A DNA stretch of 64,000 nt from Gordius sp. MW1 (GCA_964036665.1 OZ038526.1:8308001-8372000), one strand, 5' to 3'; positions 1 through 12,120 are shown, counted from the first letter of the stretch. The notes: generated by a model not told the origin, from the sequence alone. Numbers and translations: made by a program.

Positions 1-125
1 TTTCATCTAATCATTTGAAACATTAAATATCAGTTTTTCCTTTTTATATTGAAAATTTTTTTGAAAAATTTTGTAAGTCATATTAATATTCATTTTATAG
101 ATATATAATAAAAAATAGTTTTATT

Positions 126-693
126 ATGGATTTAGTAGAGATTATAGAAGAAGAAACCAAATTTCCTTATCCACCATACAAAAAATATTTCAAGCTTATA
201 GATGATACAGATGATAAAGTCAATAGGCGAAATGCCTATTGTGCATTAACAACAAAATGATTTCTTTCTCTAAAATCAGTGCTTTAATTTAAAAAAACAC
301 CTTAAGGTAAAATCAATATTTTTTTATTATATAAAGCCAGATTAATTAATTTGTTAAGAAAACAAATACCCGACGGAAAAATAGCTACAACTAGTTCACG
401 GGAGCCTTGTAATGATTTGGAAGATTTCTTGGATTCCATGAAATCGATTACCATGAAAATAATATATTGGATAGATATTTTTTAAATAGAGATAGCAAAA
501 TTACTATTTTTGAACAATTCTATGAATTAAAAAATATTTATATTAATACAATACCCCGCTTCCCTCTAGTGCTCCTGTGGAGCGCCTATTTAGTATCGCA
601 AAACAGGTCTTAGGGGAGAAGCATGGGTGTTTGTTAGATTTTAATTTAGAAAATTTATTACTTTTAAAAGCTAATAAAAGATTATAAATATTT
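126..693 (+). pseudogene. hAT transposase remnant (N- and C-terminal pieces)
   Basis: Starting at the ATG at 126, a short frame reads MDLVEIIEEETKFPYPPYKK and continues to about 260, like the start of a BED-finger hAT transposase. From about 562 to 688 another frame reads SSAPVERLFSIAKQVLGEKH and then an ENLLLLKANKRL-like segment before a stop. That is the hATC dimerisation motif (xxPxSxxxER-FSxA) found at the C-terminus of hAT transposases. The catalytic middle is missing or scrambled and stops separate the two pieces, so this is a dead, internally deleted copy. The segment that follows, 735-890, carries GGAGCGGGAGCG repeats of the kind found near hAT ends. Confidence 0.7.
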
Positions 694-734
694 TGATATA
701 TCATAAAATATAAATAAAACGTTAAAAAAATGAA

Positions 735-890
735 AATCAAAGGAGCGGTTATGGAGCGGCACTCCATTAGTTGGAGCGGGAGCGCTTCTTTTAATATGTA
801 GTAGCGGGAGCGAAAGTTCGCTCCTTTTAAGAAGGTAGGAGCGGGAGCGGGAGTCGCTACTTTTAAAAAGGAGCCTTAACAAGACTGAAT
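735..890. repeat. GGAGCG-rich subterminal repeats
   Basis: Several direct and inverted copies of GGAGCGGGAGCG / CGCTCC lie just after the hAT transposase remnant. Clusters of short repeats like this are typical of the transposase-binding region next to hAT termini, so this is probably the right end of that element. I did not find a clear target duplication. Confidence 0.45.
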
Positions 891-894
891 ATTT

Positions 895-1335
895 TACAGT
901 ATGAAGGGGCGATATTAAATGTAAAAAAATTTGAACCCAGAAAGAGGTGTTAAAAGGCTATTTGTTTTAATAAAATAAATCGAACTTTGCGATAATTCTC
1001 ATCTATTCGTTTAGTAGTATTAGATGAAAGAGGTTATTAAAGTAAACGTTAAATGGGTCACCGGCTAATAGTTCTAATTCTTATAATAAGTAAAGCTCTC
1101 AGAATCATTGACAAGATAACAAGGGAGACTCGTTACCTAGAATAACACTAAATATTATGCGTGACGTCAAAAATTAATTAAATATTATTTACCGCAACGG
1201 TAGAGCGCAATTTTGCTATTACTTAACCTATAAATTTTGTAGTCACTCTTGCTTATAATTCATTTGCTCTAGTAACATCGAAACCCTTTTTCAACTATAA
1301 ACTTTCATAAAGTATTAATCTTATTTTTGAGCCTC
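895..1335. other. no gene seen
   Basis: AT-rich sequence with stops in every frame and no recognisable transposon end. It lies between the hAT remnant and the first exon of the DM13 gene, so promoter sequence for that gene would be expected here, but I see no convincing TATA or initiator motif. Confidence 0.3.
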
Positions 1336-4300
1336 ATGGATACTTATCGGATCCCCTCCATAATTCTTTTCTTGTGGTTTGGATTTGGATTTAAAAGTAA
1401 AAGTTGGCGGAAATTTTAATATAATAAAAATTTTAAAGTTTCTTGTTTTCTAAGATCGATTTAATTACGGGTATGCATCAATTTTAAAAATAAGTTGAAA
1501 GCAATATTAATATATCATGGTACACAGAAGGTTAATTCATTATAATTATATTAATTTATAATTTTTGCACTCGAATTATAATATTTAAAGTAAGATAATT
1601 TAATTTATAGTTTTCATTAAATCTCAGAAAAATTTCATAGCATATATTGTCCGAAATCCGTAGAATATCATACTAAATATTTTTTATAATTTAACCACAA
1701 ACAACGTTGCTCAAATTAATAAAATCTTAGATTAAAAGGCATGAGTATTCAATTATATTAAAGTAAGCTAATTTTCTCGAATGTCAGCCAGGTTTTGCCA
1801 AATCCCGAGACCATACAACACAATAATAATTAAAAAAATTTTACCAGAGCCCGATTGTTCTGATAGTTTCAACTTGAATATGATTCGACCTAGAGACCTG
1901 CACGGCCCGGCCCGCGGACGGGCCTAAAATCCCGGCCCGCGGGCCGGGCTTCTGCTTAAAAATAAAACAACAGGCCTGGACGGGCCGATATATAACGTAA
2001 AGGGCTCGGGCCGGGCCTAGTTATACATAAGGCCCGTTAAAAGCCCGTTAAAAAATTAATTAGATTTAGTATAAAAGAAGGTGTTTTTATAATGTTCTAA
2101 TTTGTAATTATTTTATGTATATTAACAAGGAAAGTTAAATTTTGTTTCCATCCTAGTTCATTAATTTATCAATAGCTCAACATGCATTATAAATGTTAAA
2201 GATAATTTATACACGTGATCCCATGGGCGGAGCCAATTTAAATTGGAGGGGGGCAGTTTAAATAGGGCAAAAAATGTCCTTTTCATCAGGAATTTTTGAA
2301 TTTTGAGGGGTGCAGCTGCCCATATTTGCCTCCCCATTTATACCCTCTAGCAATAATGAGTGAATTAATTTAATATTATTTTAATATATTTATATTAATT
2401 GCTATGCAATTTATGGGCTCTCTTTTGGTTATCCGTCCTGTCCTGTCCAACTTGTAATTTTTCATAATTGCCGTGGAAACTTATACGGGTTTTTAATGGC
2501 GTGAACTTATGCTTCTGTTAAAGACTTTTATTTAGCTGATCGCTGATTGGCTTTACTTTTTTCGACCTCGCCTAAGCTCAAATTCCATTAGTTTTTGTGC
2601 CTGACTGATTACCCTTATTAATAAACTTACTTTGGCAATTTGTCTAGGTTGTTAATTTATAACGGATGAATGCGAAACTGGCTAAATAATTCCCTACAAA
2701 TCAATGCTGACCGTTGCTAAATTATACTTTATCTGACCCCGGCCAAATGCCAAAATTTATATACTCATTATTATTAACAAATTTAAAAACAAACTCTAAA
2801 ATTTACAACCTCAAGATACTTTTATCACTGTTTTCTCATTTTATATCAATAATCTAATTATTTAAAATGGTGGCAAAGCAAAGAAGCTAAGTAGTTTTAT
2901 TAAAACATTATAACCTTAAATAAGGGTTTTAAACGTTTATTTGGCTTACAATGGTTTTATGTATCCTGAAATGCCACTTGTAGAAAAAAATTTTCCGTGT
3001 TGATCGTTTCTTAAAAGATAGAAGGACTCGAGTGACCGGGAAATACCAATTTTTTCTTTTTAAACTATTTTTATTAACATTTTTACAAACATATTGTTTG
3101 CCATATCAATAAAATTAAACAAAAAAATAAAAAAAATTTACGGGCCCGGGCCGGGCTCGGGCTTTGTATAAAATTAGCGGGCCGGGCCCGGGCTTGTAAT
3201 TTAATATTTTGACGGACCCGGGCCGGGCCGGGCTTTTAAATTTTTATTACGGGCGGGCCGACTGGCCTAAACAAGCCCGTTGCAGGTCACTAATTCGACC
3301 CAATATATAACACAAACCCCCCCCCCCCCCTATATTAACAAGTATTATTTGACCCAACACTTATAAAGAGAAGAGTCTACTAACATTAGAATTTATCAAA
3401 GCCATTAATTCTTGTATTTTTTATTTAATGTCAAATTTAATATTTACTTAAGATTTGATTTTTAAATATGTGTTCTATGTGATATTATACAACTTAATAA
3501 ATTGAGGCTGTTCCACTGTATGTTTCCCAAAAAACCTTGATCTATTCTATATACAGCCTAAAAATGTCAAATATATATCAAAGTTCACCTAAACACAACT
3601 AAACCTTAGCAAATGCCGCCTGTTAATTTTAAATTCATACAATTATCCAAGTGACACAAGACAAAATTGTCATTTATATAATCTGTTTTTTTTTCTAAAT
3701 AAAGGAACATATGGACAATTGTCATGGTCCTATAACACAATACCGAGAGATCGATATTTGGGTAATCTGACAAAAGATTTCATGTTCAAGATAGGTGGAG
3801 ATGTTTATAGCAAAGGGGAAAACACCATAGTTATACGAAATTTTGATTATGATGGAACACGGCCCTATCGGGCCCCTCGTAATATTTTATTTATTCGATT
3901 TAATGAATACTTTTGATATTTCCCTTTAAAGATGTTTTTTCATTCCTTTAAAAGCGAAAAAACTGGTTTGGTACTTATAAAAAATAAGTGTGTTGTGAAA
4001 CTTGATCATTATGAAAATTAGGTACTTCTTTAATATACATGATCCATTTTAAAAGTGGAAAATTTATCTCTTTTTTTTCTTCTTTATAAAATATTTGGGT
4101 CCCACAATTGGGGTTTGTTTTGATCAGTTTCTTTCATCTTGGTCGGGTCAGTAGCATGCCTTGATTATTCTTCTTAGTTTTCAAACTTTGTCCACTTGCC
4201 CTTTCCACGTGATAGGCGGTCGTCCTTTCCTCTCTTCCCCGGTACTTTCATGTCCAATACTTTTCGATTTAAATGATTCGTCTCCCTTATTAGTATATGC

Positions 4301-7300
4301 CCATATCACCTTAGCCAATTTTCGTTAATCATGTTATATTCCATAAAAATTTAGGAATAAGTATTTCAAATTCTTGCATGTGGTATGAACGACTAATTAT
4401 ATTTTTTAACCATCCCATCCCCGAGGCTAAAAAATAGCTTAATGTACAAACACCACGCAATGTTAGGAATACACACAATAAAAATTGAATTTTCATGACA
4501 TTTTGCCTATCACACTAAAAACCAACGTTTATGCCAAATAGTACCTCGATTTTTGATCGGACTAAAAAAGCGGGTCAGCAACGGTTTTGTCGATTATCCG
4601 CCCAGCATTTCTAATTTACCCAACGTCAAAGATGGTCTCGTCATCCCCAATGAAATCGGAATGTAAGGCATTTAACTATTTATAATTAATCTCTATCTAA
4701 AATATTTATCGCTCTCAAGGTTGACTGTTAGTTAACGAAATCTTTATACATTTACAGCGTTTAAGTGTGTGTTGAAAATTTATTACTAACATAATTTGAT
4801 TAAATCAACTAGACTTGACAGTGGCGTAGCCAGACGGGGGGGGGGGGGAAACGGGAAATCCCCCCCCGAAAAAAAAATATCAAATGTTTATTTTGTTTTT
4901 TAAATACTGTTACAAAAAAAATTTATAATTTCCCCCCCCCCAGAGAAAATCCTGGCTACGCGACCTGAGACTTGAGGTTGTATAACTTCAACTAACCCCG
5001 CGTTCGTGATGACGCGCGAAGCGAAAAAAAGCGAAGTGAATTTTTGTGCTAAACTATCAAACTTTTCATTATTTTTCTTAATATCTTATATTCATCGTGA
5101 ATTTTATCATATATCACTAAAATAACAATTTTAAATATGAGGTGTTCATAGTGAAACCGCAGACGATTATTTTCGCCTGCGGCAAAAAGCGAACGAAAAT
5201 TAAGATACAAATCATTTTGTACTTTTCGCGCAATGGTTAAAAAATTATTTTTGTTCGCTTTTTGCCGCAGGTGAAAATAATCATCTGCGGTATCACTATG
5301 AACACCTCATATTTAAAATTGTTATTTTCGTGATATATGATAAAATTCACGATGAATATAAGATTAAGAAAAATAATGAAAAGTTTGATAAATTAGCACA
5401 AAAATTCACTTCGCTTTTTTTCGCTTCGTGCGTCATCACGAACGCGGGGTAAACCCGACTGCGTTTAAGTAAAGTTATTTGTACAAAGTGGCATAAGCAG
5501 GATTACCTAAAGGAGGGGAGGGAGGGGCAATAAAATTTTATTAAACAAAAATTTATAAATATTATATACATTAATGTCGTAGTCTGGATTAGAGATCTGC
5601 ACGGGCAGGCCCGGCCCGCTGACGGGTGCGGATGGGCTTAAAAAATAAAGAATTGTAACGGGTCGGGCTCGGGCGGGCCAAACAAATTTAATATCGAGCT
5701 TGGGTGAGTGAACCAGGTTTCATAACGGGATTGAACAGACCTAAAATTCTGTAAACGGTCATGGAATCTATATTAAATTTAAACAGACCACACACGGTCG
5801 GTTAGAGACTTTTTTAATTATAGTTTTTAGCATGGATTCTTAATTTTTAAACAAAAAGATTTTGATGACTTAATATAAGTAGATGGCATAAATTCGTTTA
5901 TGAAAATGGAAATGAGGTTTATATCGATTAAACCGATGCACTATTTTAAGGAACATTCTGACCTGTCTGTCACATAAATTCTTTTTCCATTCCTTGCTAT
6001 ATTAATTCTAACAGTTTACTCGTTTTTTATACCCTAGTATCTACACGTTTGCAGGATATCTTATTATAATTGTGGTATTAGTACTCGCAATTTTTAAAAA
6101 CAAGAATTTTTAATATGAAATTAAGTTTAACGATTTATAAATGCATTATTCTCTTTATTACTAAAATAGGACTAATAGTAGCATCTTCCTCGTTTATTTT
6201 AGAAAGTTGAGATGGATTTAAAAGACAATTAGTTAAGAGCTAAATTTCTTGACATTTCAAATCAGGCACTTGGGACGGAAAATTTTTGTCCTAAACCCTC
6301 TACTTTGCCTATCCAACTATTAGTACAAAACCTAGAGTTGTTAAATAGCTAACTTTCTTCAAACTCGAGACGCGAGCACTCACACTGAGTTGCTTAATAT
6401 GCGCGTTAGCACAATATGTGCTCGCTGCACTAGGCAGAACAGTAGCATATAAAAATGCTCGAGGGCCGAGCAGAAACTCGAGCAGTGGTAGCTGGAATTG
6501 AAGAAAATTAGCAATTTAACAACTCTAACAAAACCTTTTGCTCGGAAATAAATTGCATCTCGATCGTTTTGATCAATCACAAAAACCTATTTAATGAATT
6601 TTATTTGGCATGTTATTAAAACTCATATTAATGCATTAAAAAATACACCATTCTTATGTTATTTGCTCAACCACAGTTTATTTGCAAAAAGGTGCTTTAT
6701 ATTTTGATTTTTGATAATTTTATATTAAAATCACCTGTTTTCCATGCATTTTAATGTTGACAACAAATATTTTAAAAAATACAATAATATAAATCCAAGT
6801 CATTGATATGACATCCTAATTTGCGATAGCGAATATTTACCCAAACGCTATCTAAATATAGGAGCTAATCATGTAAATCATACTGCATTTAAATTTAATA
6901 GGAATATATTAATTGTAATCCTGCTCCGTAAAACCTACATAGGATTAAAACAAGTAATTTCTTTATATTATTATTGTTTCTTTTTAGTAAATCCTGCTTT
7001 AATGGCTCACATTAGTGATGTTTACACTACTTAGTTATAACGTGTTAAAAATATACTTTACAACTACGACTTAGATTAGACTCATTTCGATCAAAGTATG
7101 AAACGCGAGAATTAACTCTAGCCTTACCGTTCGGCATTAACGTAAGCAACTTAAAGTGGCTATCGATATTCAGCCTCGAATACGGGGTACGACAACAATG
7201 TTACGTCCATTTTATTATATTTTAACTCTAAGCTGGCCAGGTTAAAATTAGTGACCTGGATGGTAAAGAGCTATGGTTATAACTTGGTAATTTTAAAAGA

Positions 7301-7756
7301 TAAACTGCTTAAACTTACCCCAATCAATATTTTAACTAAAGTAGACTAATATATTAATTTTGCTTGGAATATATGAGTTATATTAGTCTATGGTTATAAC
7401 ACTATAAAACGATAGGTCAGGCAGGGGTGTCAAAAAATCTAGCAAAACTAACCGCGCGTTAAATTACAAGAGGCGCTTATTGAATAAATTTTGACCCCAA
7501 ACATGAAACATGTTTTTTCATGTGAGCCAATTAATTAAGGAGTTAGATATTAAGATATACTAACGCAGGTAAGGGCTTATCAAAATCACAAAAAACAATG
7601 TTTTTTAAAAGATTTGTAACTTATTATTAACGTAAAAAGTAGAATTTCTCATATAAGCTCTTAGTTATTAATTTTATTTACGCCGCGAATTATACATTAT
7701 TGCTAATGTAATATTATTAATTTCAGATATCGTATGCCAGCATTCGTTTTCAGTGA
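1336..7756 (+). CDS. secreted DM13-domain protein, five exons
   Basis: Exons are 1336-1396, 3705-3878, 4542-4662, 7075-7186 and 7727-7756. They give 498 nt, i.e. 165 residues plus TGA, and every intron is GT-AG with matching phase. Exon 1 encodes a hydrophobic signal peptide (MDTYRIPSIILFLWFGFGFK). Exons 2-5 build one DM13 domain: YLGNLTKDFMFKIGGDVYS, then the hallmark VIRNFDYDG, FLIG, VIPNEIG, LTLALPFG, LKWLSIFSLEYG and a final ISYASIRFQ. DM13 is a beta-sandwich domain known from Skeletor and related animal proteins and thought to take part in redox or matrix functions; the conserved domain cysteine seen in many members is not evident here. Introns of 2308, 663, 2412 and 540 bp carry a 1.4-kb hAT element, two MITEs and a hAT fragment. 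The weakest choice is the acceptor at 4541, which lacks a pyrimidine tract. Secretion and function are inferred. Confidence 0.72.
1891..3292. mobile_element. non-autonomous hAT element with GGCCCGG ends
   Basis: The ends read TAGAGACCTGCACGG on the left and, reverse-complemented, TAGTGACCTGCAACGG on the right. Exact 8-bp duplications ATTCGACC flank it at 1883-1890 and 3293-3300, the target-site length of hAT transposons. Subterminal GGCCCGGGC repeats fill about 120 bp at the left end and about 120 bp at the right. The interior has no transposase. It lies inside intron 1 of the DM13 gene. Confidence 0.85.
2393..2455 (+). repeat. fragment of Helentron-like (HINE) left end
   Basis: TATTAATTGCTATGCAATTT followed by ATGGGCTC and a degenerate GTCC run. 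This matches the left ends of the large elements starting at 47389 and 55669. Only about 60 bp are present, inside the hAT element at 1891-3292, so this is either a truncated insertion or sequence captured by the hAT. Confidence 0.6.
4821..4964. mobile_element. G-run MITE (GGCGTAGCC family)
   Basis: Starts GTGGCGTAGCCAG plus a long G run and ends with a C run plus CCTGGCTACGCGAC, so the termini are inverted repeats. About 144 bp, AT-rich centre, no coding capacity. It lies in intron 3 of the DM13 gene. Confidence 0.75.
4996..5449. mobile_element. foldback MITE, Harbinger-like (TAA target)
   Basis: Nearly the whole 454-bp element is one inverted repeat. It starts CCCCGCGTTCGTGATGACGC and ends with the complement, with arms of about 200 bp. 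TAA flanks both sides (4993-4995 and 5450-5452), a target duplication typical of PIF/Harbinger elements. A second copy is at 35202-35631. No coding capacity. Confidence 0.8.
5590..5710. mobile_element. hAT end fragment, GGCCCGG type
   Basis: TTAGAGATCTGCACGGGC followed by CCGGCCCGC repeats, like the left terminus of the hAT at 1891. No matching right end or target duplication was found nearby, so it is treated as a truncated copy inside intron 3 of the DM13 gene. Confidence 0.55.
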
Positions 7757-8363
7757 GAGTTGCGACACGTAGCACTCAAAAACTCAAATCAAATACCACT
7801 TCCATTGGCGCATATATATAAAATATTTATATGTATAATGGGACGAAGAAGATCGCTGTTGTTATCACATGTCAATATACACACACGTAGGGTATAAAAG
7901 CGATTGAAATAAATGGGTATATATTGCATATGGAAAAAGGTAATTCTCGTTTATATCACAAAGTATGCGCGTTGGGGGTAGGGTAAATTAATTGACGTTT
8001 CTTAAATACTACGAGTTCTTTATGTGGTAATGCTTATAGTGTGGGTATTTCCTTTAAAAACTTTTCAAAAACATAAAACGCTAAAATAGGTAAAAAAAAT
8101 ATTTGTATATAAACGTGCAATGGGATGGTATTGTTGTGGCTAATGCTGCAGGGAATACGTGACACAATAAGCTAGAGGCGGTCTTTTGGTAAAAAAGTAG
8201 CGATAAATTAAGTGGATTGTAAACAGAAATGAGTTAGGTGAGTTGGTTAAGGCTGCGTTTTTGGCAAATTTTGTTAAGTTACACATATATTCAAAATTCA
8301 AGGCATTGGAAAAAAATACATAGGAGGAAGGTTAAAAATGATAGGAGGCGTCGGCTTATGAAT
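7757..8363. other. no gene seen
   Basis: AT-rich sequence after the DM13 stop codon. AATAAATGGG at about 7908 could serve as a polyadenylation signal for that gene. Apart from this I see no exon or transposon end. Confidence 0.25.
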
Positions 8364-9140
8364 TTAGGTTTCGATCAAGGCTTCTTCGGGTTCTTGAGAT
8401 TCGCCGTCATCAACCACTTGAAATTCAGCCTTAAGGATGCAAAAAAGAAAAACATTAAATTCTGAATTAGACCGACGTGCCATATTAAATCGTGGTTATG
8501 CGAAAAATTTGAATTAAAAGTCGCAACGACACCTTAGCAGGCAATTACTAAATTGAGGCGTTAGGTATAGTTGCGTTACGAACAACGAGCTACACGAAAG
8601 AGCCGTGCTAGAGCACTTGTTAATTCAAACAACATCGGAGTTGCATTGCCCCAAATGTTTAAAAGCGCGGTGCAAGAAATGATGAAGAATGGAGTGGATT
8701 AGAAAAGCAATTATGGTGCTTAAAAGATTTTCCAGTTATCCTTATTGTCCACCAAAGTATGTTCTTTCATCAAACTTTTAGTTTTAAAATAAAGCGAAGT
8801 CAACCGCTCTGCTATTATTATGGATGCACACGCGAATAAGTAAAGTAACGAGAACCGCAATCCATTCTGCCAAAGTAAGACGAAAAAAAAGAACGAACAA
8901 CACAGACGCAAGCACACCACACCACAGGCCTAGCTAGCCTCGCCATTCATGCTCGATCTGTGGCGAGGCCGATGGGTTACCGGCCATTCGGTCGGGTCCA
9001 GAAACTCCTAACGGACCACCGAGCGTCGTATCGTGGAGGTGTCGCTCGGTGTTGTCGAATTCATCCAGTACTCCCCCATCGCTATGCGGGCTACAATTGT
9101 CATAATCGCCCCCCGCTTCGTCCGGAATTTCAAACCCTTC
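8364..9140 (-). CDS. candidate three-exon gene end, unknown function
   Basis: On the minus strand three segments join with consistent phase: 9140-8981, 8866-8805 and 8429-8364, ending in TAA. The first exon uses GC-rich codons unlike the surrounding DNA and reads EGFEIPDEAGGDYDNCSPHS, then an acidic stretch, and ends ...GPDRMA. The second encodes a hydrophobic WIAVLVTLLIRVCI that could be a membrane segment. The third is acidic (VVDDGESQEPEEALIET, then stop). The acceptor of the second exon has a strong pyrimidine tract. I do not recognise the family and found no upstream exon. An alternative is an unspliced first exon ending HEWRG and stop. The codon bias supports coding origin; the exact model is tentative. 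Confidence 0.35.
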
Positions 9141-9202
9141 CTAACATATCGACCCCGCGCGCGAGCACATATTTAAAAAATAGGGGTAGTATGGTGAAGT
9201 AG

Positions 9203-10545
9203 TTTGAAATATTTGCAAGGGGAGAGGGGTCTATTAAAATTATACAAGGCCGACCCGGGGGTTCAATTTAGGCCGGGTTCGCAATTAATATTGAAATAGG
9301 ATAGGAATAGTAATTAACAGCCCAGTGCCATTTGTATGAGATATGGTGCCCAATTTTTTATTCAAACCCAATAATTTTTTAATGAATTTTTAACAATGAC
9401 CAATAAGTTTTTTGGGCCATTTCATGTCGAATCGTCAAAATACGACGATTTCGACCGACCATCCCAGATTTGGATAATTTTTGGTTAAGTAATAGGCCTC
9501 ATAGATAGTCAGAGTTTGGATATTAAACCATGAATTTAAACTTAAATGATGTAGGGGTAGGTTAAATTATGTGAGATTTGTAATAAATATTAACATGGTG
9601 GCAAAATTGTCTAAATATTTTTATTTTTATACTGCAAACCCATCCTAAAAATTAAAAAATCATTGCTTGCTAATTGGGACCATTTTCTATCTTGATTAAA
9701 TTGAAGTTAATTTAAAATGCGCAAAAAATGCCCAGGGCGCAGAAGATCCAGTATTATTCATTATCCATGTATTCTTTGTAAATTTGCAATATAATAAACA
9801 CAAACATCACAATATATTCTTTTAAAAAATGATATAAGGCCATCTAATGCGAAAACATAATTTTTCGCATTTTTGACAATCTCGTAGCCGGTCCCAAACT
9901 TTTGCCGATTGAAATTTAATAATGGGTCATAAATATGGGGTCAAAATAGATTTTTCACTAATTTGACCACAAAATATTAACAGCAAAAGGTTGAATATTT
10001 TTGTTAAATATTTTCGATAGATAATTTTTGGGAACAAGATAGACCAAAATTCGAGAGGATAGCGCCAATACTTTCGAAAATAGTAAAATCATCAAAAATG
10101 CGTCCGAACGATTTTTTGACCCTTTGAACGTCCATAACTTAAAAGCAATGGCCCAAAATGGCGAAAATTTTCAGAAATTACTATAATATATGAGGCCCGA
10201 AATCTCACCAAAAATTATACAAATCTGAGATGGAGATTCGGGAGCGTTTTGATGGCCCTACTATTAAATGTGAGCGCCATTTAAGAGGCAATGGCGCTGT
10301 GGCCGAAAACATGACAAGATTTGTGATAAAAATGGGAACTAAAATTTAAATAAATATTTCGGCACCCATCAAATTAAAAAATTAAGGATTGAGAATAAAT
10401 GGTGGTGTTTATTAAAATCAAAGACCCATAAAGTGACGTATACCTCAGCAAAATTTAGTACATTAAAAGGTATAACTATCCAAAATAAAATGTCACGGGT
10501 CAGATGAGGTATAGAAGATCGCGATAGACTTTTGAATAATATTAT
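9203..10545. other. no gene seen
   Basis: Repeat-like sequence with no open frame I can assign. A block at about 9410-9480 and 9840-10260 resembles decayed transposon sequence in base composition only. No inverted ends identified. Confidence 0.3.
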
Positions 10546-10549
10546 AACA

Positions 10550-10692
10550 GATGGGGGCAAGGGCAATAATGATTTAGGGAGGGGCAAAATAATAATTTTT
10601 GGTAATTTTATCCATAATTAATTAAATTCAGAAAAAATTTGAATTTAAAGGGGGGCAGGCGCCACTCCCTCACTAACCCTGGCTACGCCTCT
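10550..10692. mobile_element. G-run MITE, left end degraded
   Basis: GGGGGCAAGGGCAATAATGATTT at the left and GGCAGGCGCC...CCCTGGCTACGCC at the right match the interior and right terminus of the GGCGTAGCC MITE family, for example the copy at 45705. The left GGCGTAGCC end is missing. It lies about 250 bp downstream of the EB1 gene. Confidence 0.6.
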
Positions 10693-10948
10693 GTAACCGG
10701 CATAGCCTCATAACAACTTGACATTTCAAGTGTTGTAACCTTTTTAACAACACAAAAATGTACACTGGGTAATGTGGGTAATGATACCTACTTTACGTAT
10801 TAAAATTATTGCACTCAAAATCTTTAAATTGAATGGGACCAAAAAAATATTGCAGCATAAAATTATATTGCATTCAAAAAATAAACTAATGGCCAAAACA
10901 AAACTCATTAAAATTAAAAAATGGTTAAATTGTGGGCAAAAAATCCTC

Positions 10949-12120
10949 CTAAAAATTTGCAAACTAGCTGTGAGAAAAAAAGGTTAGGAATATCATAATC
11001 TCCATACTTCTGTTGAGTAAATGATGGCAAGGACTTTGGCTAAAGCTTCATTTGATTCTCCTTTAGCTTCTGACTCTTGGCAAAAGAGTTCAATATTGCG
11101 TAACTTTTGATAATAGAAATTGCGCTCAATGTCAGCTTCTTCTAAACTTTTGGACAGTTGCACAATCTAAATCAATTCAATCATATTAAGAAAAATTAAT
11201 ACAACACAATAACTCCTAAAACTAATTTATTTTAAATTACACATATGTATCATACTAAATAGATTTTGAGGTCATTAATACTATTTTTTAATTGAACTGT
11301 CTAAAAAATAGCCAATACTATCAAGTGAAAAAAACTTAGATTACTTTGTTTTTTAAATCAATTAATTCATGTTGCCCATTTGGTGAAAGGTTTTGTTCAT
11401 TTGAAGATGTTCCATTAATGGTAACATGACCACTTTTCATTGAGGTTCTTTTTGCTGCTGGTTTTGTTTTTGGAACAGCTACAAATACCACAAATACAAA
11501 ATACAAAAAGGCATAAGATTTTATGCTATTATTAAGTTACTAAAGTTTGCTGTAGGTTTAGAGCTTTGAGAGTAATTGGGCACAGCATTATTCTGTGGTA
11601 TGTGATGTGTACTTCCAGTACCAAAGCCTAAAGGTGCACCATCTCTGGCAGCTAATGCATCATACTTTTCATATGCACCATCATAATTCACATCAAAAAA
11701 CTTTTTAAACCATTGAATAAATTCAAAATTATCTTGAAATCTTCCTTTAACAAGTTTGTCAACAGGTATTATCTAACTACTATTAAAAGTTTTATAAAAA
11801 TATTATTACTTTGTCAACATTAAGCTTTTTGAAAGCAGCCTGAAGCTGTTTAAAATTTTGTATGTATTCATGCTCAAGAGAGGCATTAAACTTAACTTTT
11901 TTTAACATAATAGACCCTAAGTAACATTTAGCTTAAATGCAGCACGCTAGAAATTACCTGGAAATAACATGTCAACAAAATTACAATAGGCTGCCCCAGT
12001 ACACATCTGTTCAATCTTAGTAAAATTGCTATCAAGACAATCATTGACCCAAGATAACATATCATGACGACTCAAATTGTCAGTTGTAGCACTTGTCGAA
12101 TATACATTAATTGCTGTCAT
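10949..12120 (-). CDS. EB1/MAPRE: EB1-family microtubule plus-end-binding protein
   Basis: Exons on the minus strand are 12120-11958, 11916-11810, 11772-11541, 11478-11345, 11166-11008 and probably 10963-10949, giving about 269 residues against 268 for human EB1. The start reads [20 protein letters not shown], then [34 protein letters not shown], and [26 protein letters not shown]. This is the calponin-homology domain (about residues 1-130) that binds the GTP cap of growing microtubules. A basic Ser/Pro linker follows. The last long exon gives the EB-homology coiled coil ([17 protein letters not shown] ... AIIYSTE) that dimerises and recruits SxIP partners. Introns are 41, 37, 62, 178 and about 44 bp. 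The end is uncertain. Reading through gives VWRL and stop at 10993. Splicing to the CTAG acceptor gives FANF and stop at 10949. A CAG acceptor at 10968 gives a longer tail. None yields the EEY tail that binds CAP-Gly proteins. Confidence 0.9.
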
